Shown in pieces: positions 52,373-60,290 of a stretch of DNA of 64,000 bases. The notes beneath the pieces are model-generated. The model did no database searches. It had not been told where the DNA came from and saw only the letters and a program-made list of their open reading frames with translations. Source of the stretch: Algoriphagus kandeliae (lineage in GTDB: Bacteria > Bacteroidota > Bacteroidia > Cytophagales > Cyclobacteriaceae); assembly GCF_004571135.1 (NCBI RefSeq), contig NZ_SPSB01000001.1, positions 186,001-250,000 on the forward strand. Direction: 5' to 3'. Numbering within the stretch: the first letter of the stretch is position 1; every line of letters starts with the position of its first letter. The translations under genes and the position numbers were made by a program.

Positions 52373-52767
52373 GTCCTCTTAATCATTGCTGGTTGTCATC
52401 CAAATGACCAAAAAAGGAATCAATCATTATTGGCCATCAATGATTTAATTTTGAGATTGCTTCGTCGCATAAATAATCTTGATTACTACCCTAGATTAAA
52501 GGCTCCTCGCAATGACGTTCACAACCTATTCCCCTTTCACTCATTTTATAAAGTCACAGGTCATAATACAAATAACACTAAACATTGAACGCTGAACCCT
52601 GAACAACAATTAATCAATTCGTCAATTCATCAGTTCCTCAATTCCACAGTTCCTCAACTCCTCAACCCAAAACCTACAACCCAAAACCTAGAACCGTTTA
52701 ACCCTGATCTTTTCCTAATTCGAATCTTCTCTTAACTTTAAACTACAATAGTTTTAAACTCTAAAAA
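52373..52767. repeat. Repeat-filled gap
   Basis: Contains a CATTGCGAGG-family element in reverse orientation (GAGATTGCTTCGTCG near 52453 and CTCCTCGCAATGACG near 52503), then low-complexity words (GAACGCTGAACCCTG; TCAATTCGTCAATTC; CCTCAATTCCACAG; AAACCTACAACCC) to about 52697. A TAACTTTA box at 52733 is a weak -7 candidate for the next gene. No gene is seen. Confidence 0.65.
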
Positions 52768-54000
52768 GTGCTTGGCGCAGTCCTTCTAGTCATCTTTCTT
52801 TTTTTCGTCTCTCAACCCATTTTGAATAACCTCCAAAAGGAGCATAAATGGTTGAAGGCTGGATTATTGAACCAAATGTATTGGTATCATATGTTTTTTG
52901 GATTGGTTTATTGGACTTATTCCCAGTTCAATCGATCGGATTCGGTCATGTATTTCCGAAGCTATGAACATTATAGAAATTGGTTTGATGCCTTCGAACC
53001 GGGGACGCTTTTTATTGAATGGGTTAATTATCCATTTGCAAAGTGGTTGGGATTCAATTACGATATGATGATGTTCTTTTCCACTTGGGTGGGTTTCTGG
53101 GGCTTTGTCTACTTTTATTGTTTTATGAAGGAAAACCTTCGCTTTAATCCCAAGTTTGAGGGTTGGGATGCCATCACCATTTTTATGTTTTTGCCTAATA
53201 TGCACTTTTGGACAGCCTCCTTGGGTAAAGGGGCTTATATTTTTGCTGGTTTGGCCTTTTTGACCTATGGTCTTTCTTGGCCTGGAAAACGAATTTTTCA
53301 CATGGTTTTGGGGGGATTTATCTGTTATATGATTCGTCCTCATATTCTATTTGCGGTTTTGATTGGGATGGGAGTAGGCTTTATTCTGGGTAGGGAAAAG
53401 GTTCCTATGTACCAGAAATACCTAGCTGCTGCTGCAGGTATTGTAATCAGTATTTTGGTATATGATAAGTTGTTGCTTTACCTAGGTTTTGATCCTAATA
53501 ATGTAATGCAAAGCTTTGAAGAAGAGACCGAATTGAATGCACAGCGATTGCAGGCTGCCGGTTCAGCCGTGGATATGACTTCTTATAGCTTGCCCATGAA
53601 GCTCTTTACATTTTGGTTTCGGCCACTTTTTGTGGATTCTCCGAATGCATTGGGCTTGGTGGTTTCCCTAGAAAATGCCCTATATATCTATATGTTTTCT
53701 AAGATTTTTAAGAAGAGCTTTATTGATTACATCAGCATTGCACCTGCCATGGTTAAGATGTCGGCGGTGGTTTTTGTGTCTATTTCCATCTCCATGACCT
53801 TTGTGATGTCGAATTTGGGCATTATCATCCGTCAGAAGTCCCAGATTATGTACTACATGCTTTTTGTGATTGTGGCTTTTATGGATTGGGAAAAAACAAA
53901 CCGAATCAAAAAGCGCGCAGAAATCTATAATCGCATCGTCGAGCGGGAGAGAAGGGAAAGAGAGGAAGTTGCCGTGGGGATTGTAGGGAGTGGGGAATAA
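52768..54000 (+). CDS. Polytopic membrane protein, candidate polysaccharide polymerase (EpsG/Wzy-like)
   Basis: A 410-aa protein starting at GTG with about ten hydrophobic helices, loops rich in aromatic residues (MYWYHMFFGLVYWTYSQF) and a charged basic C-terminal tail. MYFRSYEHYRNWFDAFEPGT and TASLGKGAYIFAGLAFL, followed by GGFICYMIRPHILFAV, follow the helix-loop pattern of EpsG/Wzy proteins, whose SKE/LGK.. and RPH-like loops are characteristic. If so it would be the missing polymerase for the Wza/Wzc route. Sequence alone does not prove this. Confidence 0.5.
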   Translation: MLGAVLLVIFLFFVSQPILNNLQKEHKWLKAGLLNQMYWYHMFFGLVYWTYSQFNRSDSVMYFRSYEHYRNWFDAFEPGTLFIEWVNYPFAKWLGFNYDMMMFFSTWVGFWGFVYFYCFMKENLRFNPKFEGWDAITIFMFLPNMHFWTASLGKGAYIFAGLAFLTYGLSWPGKRIFHMVLGGFICYMIRPHILFAVLIGMGVGFILGREKVPMYQKYLAAAAGIVISILVYDKLLLYLGFDPNNVMQSFEEETELNAQRLQAAGSAVDMTSYSLPMKLFTFWFRPLFVDSPNALGLVVSLENALYIYMFSKIFKKSFIDYISIAPAMVKMSAVVFVSISISMTFVMSNLGIIIRQKSQIMYYMLFVIVAFMDWEKTNRIKKRAEIYNRIVERERREREEVAVGIVGSGE

Positions 54001-54215
54001 TAGGGAAAAGAGAGAAGGGAAAAGAGAATAGGGAATAGGGAGAAGGGAATAGGGAGAAGGGAATAGGAAAAAGAGATTAGGGAATAGGTAAAAGAGAATA
54101 GGGAGTAGGGAAAAGGGATTAGAGAAAAGAGATAAGGTAATAAAGTCCAATCCCTTATCCCTTAATCCCTCAATCTCTCTTTCCTCAATCCCTAATATCT
54201 TAATCCTTTATTTAA
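54001..54215. repeat. Purine tract switching to pyrimidine tract
   Basis: About 140 bases of GGGAATAGGGAGAAGGG-type words with almost no pyrimidine except T, followed from about 54147 by about 65 bases of CCAATCCCTTATCCC-type words. The halves are roughly complementary, so the block is an imperfect long palindrome. The left half also occurs in frame in the GT4 at 48203. No gene. Confidence 0.7.
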
Positions 54216-54226
54216 TTTTTAAAATC

Positions 54227-54370
54227 ATGCAAAAGTCAGATAGCTTTGAAGACTTGATCTGTTGGCAAAAGGCCTACAATTTGAAGCGTAGGTTGAAAAG
54301 AGAAGTTCTCCCAAAATTGCCACGAACTGAAAAGTATGAGTTATATTCTCAGATTTTCCGAGCTTTTGCC
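54227..54370 (+). pseudogene. Truncated four-helix-bundle protein
   Basis: ATG 54227 starts FEDLICWQKAYNLKRRLKRE and reaches ELYSQIFRAFAAVRV, matching the first 45 residues of the S23-type four-helix family (compare FEDLEIWKEAREI at 32789). From about 54365 the sequence turns into a dispersed repeat (GTTCGTGTCACCACGC onwards), and the remaining reading frame to 54499 is repeat-encoded. Helices 2 to 4, including the conserved IAEG segment, are lost. It is a decayed copy cut by a repeat. Confidence 0.7.
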
Positions 54371-55146
54371 GCCGTTCGTGTCACCACGCACGGCCATCTT
54401 GCTGTTCAGGATTTGCAATCCCGAACCTCTTATCATAGGATTTGTAATCCGCAGAAAAACTCAACCAACATAAAATCGTTTTCATCTTGCTGGTACTAAT
54501 TTTTCGTTTTCATTTCGATGATCCTTCGCCACCGCTGGGTGTACGTGTGTCTCTAATTCCCACGGTTAAAACCGTGGGCTAATGAATGATTATCCGCTAC
54601 TCAAAAATTTGACTCTAAAGAATATTTTTTAATTTTTTTGTTCACTGATCCATCTCCCTCTCCTTGAGGAGAGGGTCGGGGTGAGGTAGAAAAATCCCGA
54701 ACGTCTTATCAAAGGATTTGTAATTCTAGGAATACCTATTTCAACCATAAAAATCGTCTCCATCTTGCTGGGACTAGCTTTTCGTTTCCAATTCTAAAAT
54801 CCTTCCCCAGCGCTAATAATAATATCCTCTATATACCCCGGGTTAAAACCCGGGGCTACAAATCTTTGGCTCCTCTGGAGCCTTTTTAAGAAAAAGTCTG
54901 GGTTTTTTTGGGCTGGGTAGTTCCTTCTTTCATATTTTACAAAGGCTAGACCCTGCAACAGCCTATTATACCCTCTATATTCATCACTCCTCATTCAACA
55001 TTCTAAATTCCTTTATTAAGATTTCCTTCTTCGTGGGAAAAAACGTTGCGCCTTTGCGCCTTTGCGAGAGACAGAACCTTGCTTCGTAAATCGTACTTCG
55101 TAATTCTTCTTTTTCTTATCTTCAAGAATTAAAGTAATACCACACC
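54371..55146. repeat. Dispersed structured repeats (copies A and B) and low-complexity filler
   Basis: Two related units of about 190 bases: A (about 54405-54585) and B (about 54690-54890). Each has a CGAAC.TCTTATCA.AGGATTTG lead, CATCTTGCTGG...ACTA, a second arm (CGCCACCGC in A; CCCCAGCGC in B), and a perfect palindrome: CCCACGGTT-AA-AACCGTGGG at 54559-54578 and CCCCGGGTT-AA-AACCCGGGG at 54836-54855. CTCCTCTCCTTGAGGAGAGG near 54660 is another hairpin. The end holds TTCGTAAATCGTACTTCG filler. No gene. Confidence 0.75.
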
Positions 55147-56118
55147 ATGCCTGGAACTTTTACCATTTCACTGGACTTTGAACTGCTTTGGGGGATTTTT
55201 GACAAAGTGGGGGCAAATTACAGTCCGGCGTATTTTTCTAATACCAGAACGGTAATCCCTAAAATGCTGGATCTTTTTGGCAAAAATGAAATAGCGGTCA
55301 CTTGGGCTACGGTAGGAATGCTCTTTGCCGAAAATGAGGAGGAATGGGAACAGTATGCTCCCGAACATTTGCCTTCTTATCGGGATAAAAAATTATCAGC
55401 CTATCAATGGGCAAAAAATCATGGTATACGGCCTGAGGTTCATTTTGCACCGGATTTGATAAAGTCGATTTTGTATACCCCTTATCAGGAATTAGGCTCG
55501 CATTCCTATGCCCATTATTACACTTTAGTAAGGGGGCAAAGTCCTGATCAGTTTCGCAGTGATCTTCGGGCGACTCAAAAGATCGCATCAGAGAAGTTTG
55601 GGGTACAGCTTCGTTCTCTTGTTTTTCCAAGAAATCATATCAATGAATTATACCTTCCGATTTGCTTGGAGGAGGGCTATGAATTTGTAAGGGGAAATCC
55701 CAAAAATTGGTTTTGGCAGGAGACTCAACATGAGAGTTGGAGTAAAAAATGGTTCCGCTCTGCGGATTGCTTTATTCCTACGGGTGAGCGAACAACTTTT
55801 CAAAGAGAGGATATTTTACATTTTCCGAATGAACCTGTAATCATTCCTGCTTCTAGAATTCTTAGACCTTATAATCCAGGCCTTCCTTTAATTAATCAGG
55901 CTCGACTCAAGCGCGTATTGGGGGAGATGGAATGGGCTGCCAGAAATGGAGAATATTATCATCTGTGGTGGCATCCTCATAATTTCGGCCATAATCCCGA
56001 AAGCAGTATGAAAGAACTCGAGCAAATCCTTCAAAAATTTCACGAACTGAATGAGGAATTCGGATTCCAATCAAAATCCATGAAAGGAGTAGGGGAAGAA
56101 ATTTTAGAGAGGGTTTGA
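55147..56118 (+). CDS. Polysaccharide deacetylase (NodB/CE4-like)
   Basis: A 323-aa protein with TFTISLDFELLWGIFDK at the N-terminus, where Asp10 is the CE4 motif 1 acid in the variant LDFE, and ELGSHSYAHYYTLV near 116-129 as motif 2 with the metal histidines. RSLVFPRNHINELYL is a motif 3-like segment, and YYHLWWHPHNFGHNP supplies a late histidine. There is no signal peptide, so it acts inside the cell or on a lipid-linked intermediate. It stands alone between repeat-rich gaps. Substrate unknown. Confidence 0.8.
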   Translation: MPGTFTISLDFELLWGIFDKVGANYSPAYFSNTRTVIPKMLDLFGKNEIAVTWATVGMLFAENEEEWEQYAPEHLPSYRDKKLSAYQWAKNHGIRPEVHFAPDLIKSILYTPYQELGSHSYAHYYTLVRGQSPDQFRSDLRATQKIASEKFGVQLRSLVFPRNHINELYLPICLEEGYEFVRGNPKNWFWQETQHESWSKKWFRSADCFIPTGERTTFQREDILHFPNEPVIIPASRILRPYNPGLPLINQARLKRVLGEMEWAARNGEYYHLWWHPHNFGHNPESSMKELEQILQKFHELNEEFGFQSKSMKGVGEEILERV

Positions 56119-56411
56119 GTAGTTTAAAAATTATATCCATTATGCTTTTTGAATACCAGTAATTCAAATTTTTAAACAAAACTTAAGTTCTGTGCGGTGG
56201 GAAAGTCGCGGCAGCGAGGTGAGCGTTGGGATGTGGGGGGAAGCTTTGCCGGCGACTAGGCCTTTTGGTACTTTTGGGCTATGCCAAAAGTACAGTAGAA
56301 ATCAGCAAGGAATAAGATGATTTATTAAAGGTTCGATATTATTTCAAAAGGAGGATTTAAGTAAGTAGAAATGTGTTTTTTAGTTTTTGCCAAACTTAAT
56401 AAGCTTTCTTC
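56119..56411. repeat. Gap with GC-rich repeat-like element and hairpin
   Basis: Bases about 56190-56293 are far richer in GC than the surroundings (GTCGCGGCAGCGAGG; TTTGCCGGCGACTAGG) and end in a perfect ten-base stem, GTACTTTTGG-GCTATG-CCAAAAGTAC (56268-56293). This looks like a dispersed element, but only one copy is in the window. The remainder is AT-rich with nothing recognised. Confidence 0.5.
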
Positions 56412-57719
56412 CTAGATAGATTTATTTTTTAACACCTGTAAATAGATCTTTTCCAAATCACCCACCATCCGCTTCATACTAAAATTCTGCTCTACTTGAG
56501 ATCTGGCTGCCTTTGCTAGTTTCTCATGCAATTGATCATCATTCAGGATTTTTAGGCAATACTCTTCCAATTCTTCCCAGTCATCTATGCCAGATAAGTA
56601 CCCTTGCACTCCATGTTGGATAACCTCTCCAATTCCACCAGCTCGGGTAGCTACAACAGGAACCTCACAGGCCATTGCCTCCAGCATCGCGATAGGAAGC
56701 CCTTCGAATTCCGAGCTGCTGAGGTAAATATCCATAATGTTGAGGTAGGGGACTACCTCTTTTTGAACTCCTACGAGATGGAAATGTGCTGATTTTCCAG
56801 ATGCTGAGATTTGCTTTTCCAATCTTCCTCTCCACTCTCCATCACCCACCAGGAGAAAATGTACATCCTTTCTTTTTTTCAAAATTCGTAGAGCCAGCTC
56901 CACCCATAACCAAAGCCGCTTTTGCGACCGAAAGACGGCTACCTTCCCAATTACTTTCGCCTCTTTTGGGATTTTTAATTTTGATTTTAGATCAATAGGT
57001 GAATTAAGCTCAGGACGGTCTATTTCTTTATTTACTTCACTGTAAACCTCCAAATCCCTAATCTCCAATCCCTTCTTTCTAATATCTAATGTCTTGCTAC
57101 TTGCTTCTTGATACTTAAGAATTTTTTCTTGGTTCTCAGTACTTTGTACATTGTACATTGTACTTTGTTCAATTCTTCTAAACACTTCCGTATTCACCCC
57201 ATTTTGAACAACCTGAATTTTGGGCTTTTCCCCTCTTTTATAAGGATCCCAAATAGAGTTCAATTGCATGGATAAGGCTACCTCATTGGATACGGCAATA
57301 GCGACATCCTGCTTTTTGAAAGTTAGTCGATTACCCCAATAGGAAACCTTATTGTAGCGATCCCAGGTATTGTGTTCGGTGTAGACGATAGGAATATCTA
57401 CTTGTCTTCCCACCGCACGGGCTAGGATACCTGCCCAGGGAAGATGGGCATGGATGATTTGGAATCCATTTTCTAGAATGAATTTTTTGACCTTAGAAAC
57501 TTGAAAAAATAGGCCCAGGTTTCCAGAAGGGATAAGATGAACTTGAATACCGGCTCTTTCCAGTTCGTCTACGATATTTTCTTTTTGATGATAAAAGTAA
57601 AGGCAGTGAAATTCAAAGCGACTTTGGTCATGAACCAAAGCAGTTTCAGGAATCAATTTTTCAGCTCCACCCCGGCCAAGAGATTTAATTAGGTGGAGTA
57701 TTTTGATCTTTGGGGTCAA
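56412..57719 (-). CDS. GT4 glycosyltransferase with in-frame repeat insertion
   Basis: A 435-aa GT-B enzyme: ILHLIKSLGRGGAEKLIPE at the start, IVYTEHNTWDRYNKVSYW in domain 1, NGVNTEVFRR at the linker, KVIGKVAVFRSQKRLWLWVE opening domain 2, LLVGDGEWRGRLE, and SSSEFEGLPIAMLEAMACEVPVVATRAGG as donor site. About residues 185-240, between FRRIE and IDLKSKLKIPKEA, are not family sequence; they read STMYNVQSTENQEK and so on, encoded by repeat-type words. Without them the length is about 380, normal for GT4. It is monocistronic on the minus strand. Confidence 0.87.
   Translation of the reverse strand: MTPKIKILHLIKSLGRGGAEKLIPETALVHDQSRFEFHCLYFYHQKENIVDELERAGIQVHLIPSGNLGLFFQVSKVKKFILENGFQIIHAHLPWAGILARAVGRQVDIPIVYTEHNTWDRYNKVSYWGNRLTFKKQDVAIAVSNEVALSMQLNSIWDPYKRGEKPKIQVVQNGVNTEVFRRIEQSTMYNVQSTENQEKILKYQEASSKTLDIRKKGLEIRDLEVYSEVNKEIDRPELNSPIDLKSKLKIPKEAKVIGKVAVFRSQKRLWLWVELALRILKKRKDVHFLLVGDGEWRGRLEKQISASGKSAHFHLVGVQKEVVPYLNIMDIYLSSSEFEGLPIAMLEAMACEVPVVATRAGGIGEVIQHGVQGYLSGIDDWEELEEYCLKILNDDQLHEKLAKAARSQVEQNFSMKRMVGDLEKIYLQVLKNKSI
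57000..57167 (-). repeat. Low-complexity repeat inserted in frame in a GT4 gene
   Basis: Plus-strand words GTACTTTGTACATTGTACAT and TCCAATCCCTTCTTTC are of intergenic repeat style. The insertion lies at the interdomain linker, the same place as insertion 1 of the GT4 at 48203. Confidence 0.65.
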
Positions 57720-58236
57720 TGTGCCTACTGTTTGGATGCAAACCTAAGGAAAGGTGCCTTGAGAATAAAATAAACGAAGTTAAAAAGACCTCGAAGATTT
57801 ACATATCGTGTTCCTCTTGCTGGCACTAACTTCTCCTTTCCTTTCAAGGATCGCGGGCCAGCGATGGGAGATGTGCTGGCTTTTCCCTGGGCTGCATCCT
57901 TCTCCTTCGTCGAAGTCCTTACCCAGGGTTACCAAGCTTAGACCCCGCTGGGGCCTTGATTACTTTAGATTAGTCATATCCTTTATTATAAAACGAGTCT
58001 TTAAAATAGGCCAAACTATCTCGCTCGACGAAGGAGGGCATATTTTGCCGAAGGCATATCTAGCGACCAAAGGGAGCCTATCTCGCCGCAGGCGTATCTC
58101 ATCAAAGCTATATTTAACTGAGCGTAGCGAAGTATATTTCTGCGAAGCTGTATTTCACGATTGCAAGGTTTATTTCGCTGATCGAAGTGAAGCATATTTC
58201 GCCGCAGGCATATTTCAACCGTATTTCCTAACTAAT
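57720..58236. repeat. Gap with structured repeat copy C and mini-hairpin array
   Basis: Holds copy C of the CTTGCTGGCACTAA element (57815-57870, GCTGGC pairing with GCCAGC), a CCCTGGGCTGCATCC-rich stretch, then the tandem array at 58017-58228. The plus-strand open frame across the array arises from repeat sequence and is not a gene. Confidence 0.65.
58017..58228. repeat. Tandem array of about twelve short units with mini-hairpin cores
   Basis: Units begin TAT(T/C)T and come in a 16-base form (TATTTCGCCGCAGGCA, TATTTTGCCGAAGGCA) and a 22-24-base form (TATTTAACTGAGCGTAGCGAAG). Cores such as GCC-GAA-GGC, GCC-GCA-GGC and GC-GAA-GC can fold as mini-hairpins with GNA triloops. No protein is supported here. 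Confidence 0.7.
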
Positions 58237-59160
58237 TCAAAACAACTCCAAATCCCCCAAACTCCATTTCCAATCCAAAAATCTAGGATCGAACCTATCT
58301 TGAAGTTTCCGGAGGGTAACAAGCGGGCCTTGTGTTAAAATAGGAACGGATCCTAAATTGAGAATTTCAGAATCATAGGTTAAGCCTGAGAAACTAATCC
58401 AAACGGCTCCACTTTTTTTGCTTAATTCTTTGAACTGTTTTTGGAGTTCTTGCTTCTTGAAATTCGGCAAAGTATATAAATCTGTAATCCGAAGTTCCTT
58501 TCCTTTTTTACCATCTTTTAGTCGGTAAATCAACAAAAAAGTATCTCCATCACTTAAATACTGATAGTCTGTAATTGGGCAGGACATATATCGCCAGTTT
58601 AGGTAGCCAGGAACTAACCTTGTATGAATACCTGATTGAATGGGGTATTCACTTTCGATTTTTTTAATCAATAAGGCTACTTGAGACCAATCGGAAGGGG
58701 GGAGGGGTTCTTTGGATTTTCGGGGAACTTTTAGCTTGATTTTAAGGGGAAGTTTGCCCCAGGTTTGCCAACCCATTTTTAGGTAACCGGGAAGGCTTTT
58801 TTCGTTTGGGGTATTGAAGATGAATTGCACTCCTTCATTTTGTAATTCTTCAAGAAGTTTGAGAGTGAGTTGGGTGAAAAGGCCTTTTCCTTGGTAAGCA
58901 GGATGGATGGCAGTGTCCACAGCACGTCCAGAAAGGATTGTTTGATTTTGATCTTGAAACTCCCAACGTAAAAAGGTTCGAATACCGACCAGTTTTCTCT
59001 CATCCTCTGCTAATAATACAGGAGATTTTCCGAAGGGATTTTGTTCATGTTTCCACCTCCAAAATGCCTCTGATTTCGGCATAAGGCTTTCCCCCAAGGA
59101 TTCTTTAAGAAGTTGGATGATTTGGGGAATATCTTCCTCGGTTCCTTTTCGAATTAACAT
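58237..59160 (-). CDS. GNAT-family N-acetyltransferase
   Basis: A 307-aa protein. The N-terminal half is a GNAT domain: LIRKGTEEDIPQIIQLLKE start, WRWKHEQNPFGKSPVLL near 35-50, and acetyl-CoA motif A DTAIHPAYQGKGLFTQLTLK (82-101), then NTPNEKSLPGYLKMGW. The C-terminal half, with YLNWRYMSCPITDYQYLSD, resembles the second domain of FemAB-like or Eis-like tandem GNAT proteins. It may acetylate or aminoacylate an amino sugar of the glycan. It is alone on the minus strand between repeat-rich gaps. Confidence 0.75.
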   Translation of the reverse strand: MLIRKGTEEDIPQIIQLLKESLGESLMPKSEAFWRWKHEQNPFGKSPVLLAEDERKLVGIRTFLRWEFQDQNQTILSGRAVDTAIHPAYQGKGLFTQLTLKLLEELQNEGVQFIFNTPNEKSLPGYLKMGWQTWGKLPLKIKLKVPRKSKEPLPPSDWSQVALLIKKIESEYPIQSGIHTRLVPGYLNWRYMSCPITDYQYLSDGDTFLLIYRLKDGKKGKELRITDLYTLPNFKKQELQKQFKELSKKSGAVWISFSGLTYDSEILNLGSVPILTQGPLVTLRKLQDRFDPRFLDWKWSLGDLELF

Positions 59161-59332
59161 CTTCTAAAAATAGGATACTTTGCTTAAATCGGCTAGGAGT
59201 TTCTTTTTGGTGTTATTTGAGATTGTAATCCTAAAGGAACACACCCTGCTCGTGAATGGAAAAAACTTCGATATTCGTCATTCATCATTCTACTTTCGAT
59301 ATTTAAAAACTTTATAAATCCCGAATTTTCAT

Positions 59333-59618
59333 TTCCATCTTGCTGGCACTAATTACTCATTTCCAATCTTCAGATTCTGCGCCAGCGCTTGGTGGGGGAG
59401 GTTTTTTTCACCAGGACTACAAAACTTGGGCTCCTCTGGAGCCTACTCAAAATCTAAAATATTTTTATTCAACATTGAGGATTTTCAATTCATATTGTCT
59501 CTTAAAATCTATTTCCATCTTGCTGGCACTAATTACTCATTTCTAATCTTCAGATTTTACGCCAGCGCTTGGTGGGGGAAGGTTTTGCCCTGAATCCCAC
59601 GGTTAAAACCGTGGGCTT
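59333..59618. repeat. Structured repeat dimer D-E
   Basis: Two copies 180 bases apart of TTCCATCTTGCTGGCACTAA, about 35 bases, then GCCAGCGCTTGGTGGGGGA. D is followed by GGGCTCCTCTGGAGCC, E by the CCCACGG palindrome. GCTGGC pairs with GCCAGC in both. Confidence 0.8.
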
Positions 59619-59720
59619 TTGAAGGAATAATTTTTGCGATTGTAAGTGTCTTCACTCACGAATTTTTCTCTTTGCTCAGTTGCATCTTGAATTAAAGATT
59701 TTCAAGAATATTCTAAAATA

Positions 59721-59907
59721 TCACTCTTTCAGGGCTTTAAAATTATGTAGTTCTTATTCCACGGGTTTCGCCCGTGTCCAGGATAGATTACGCTCTCCGT
59801 GCATTTTTGAATTTCAAGCAAAAGACCCGAAGGGTTGCCGTCATTCATCTCCTCCGGTGTAGCCGGAGGAAAATCTTCCAACTAATAAAAGAGCCCTGAA
59901 AGGGTGA
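59721..59907. repeat. MITE-like element with 16-base terminal inverted repeats and three inner hairpins
   Basis: Ends TCACTCTTTCAGGGCT (59721-59736) and AGCCCTGAAAGGGTGA (59892-59907) are inverted repeats matching at 15 of 16 positions. Inside are CACGGG-TTTCG-CCCGTG (59760-59776), ACCC-GAA-GGGT (59825-59835) and TCCTCCGG-TGTAG-CCGGAGGA (59850-59870). It encodes no protein. Confidence 0.7.
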
Positions 59908-60002
59908 AATAATTTTCTTTTTCCCTAGTTTGTGTCTCCCTGAAGTCAGACAGGTCTCCACAAACGGGAATTAACAAATCTTTCTTGTTCTTAAAACTTC
60001 GT

Positions 60003-60290
60003 TTCCATCTTGCTGGCATTAATTTTTCATTTCCATCTCCTAGATTCTGCGCCAGCGCTTGGTGGGGGAGGCTTTTTGCACCCGGTTTACCAAACTTAGG
60101 CTCCTCTGGAGCCTACTCGAAAATCTAAAATATTCACTATTCTACTTTGGAAATTTTCAATTCCTAAATATCCCTAAAACCTCATTTCTATCTTGCTTGC
60201 ATTAATTTTTTGTTTTAAAACTAAAAATCCTTCGCCAGCGCTAGGTAAGGATATGTGTCATAGATACTCACGGTTTTAACATTGGCCTGT
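60003..60290. repeat. Structured repeat dimer F-G
   Basis: F (GCTGGCATTAA ... GCGCCAGCGCTTGGTGGGGG, then GGCTCCTCTGGAGCC) and the more decayed G (GCTTGCATTAA ... CGCCAGCGCTAGG), about 183 bases apart. The joining sequence matches that of D-E (CTACTC.AAAATCTAAAATAT), so the two dimers look like a duplication. Confidence 0.75.

Noticed and set aside
53680..54150. 156-codon minus-strand frame rich in FPSLFSLL-type peptides.
   Set aside because: It is the translation of the purine tract on the other strand plus antisense of the membrane protein gene.
58017..58228. CRISPR array possibility for the tandem units.
   Set aside because: Units are only 16-24 bases, have no constant repeat separated by unique spacers, and no cas gene is nearby.
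57808..58338. 176-codon plus-strand open frame.
   Set aside because: It runs through structured repeat copy C and the mini-hairpin array and overlaps the GNAT gene; its peptides (RRRISSK, LTERSEVYF) are repeat-encoded.
59340..59862. Short plus-strand frames across the repeat region before wza.
   Set aside because: They consist of dispersed repeat units and inverted repeats, with no protein-like pattern.
54371..60290. Insertion sequence or transposase gene in the repeat-rich region.
   Set aside because: No open frame resembles a transposase; only short inverted-repeat elements are present.
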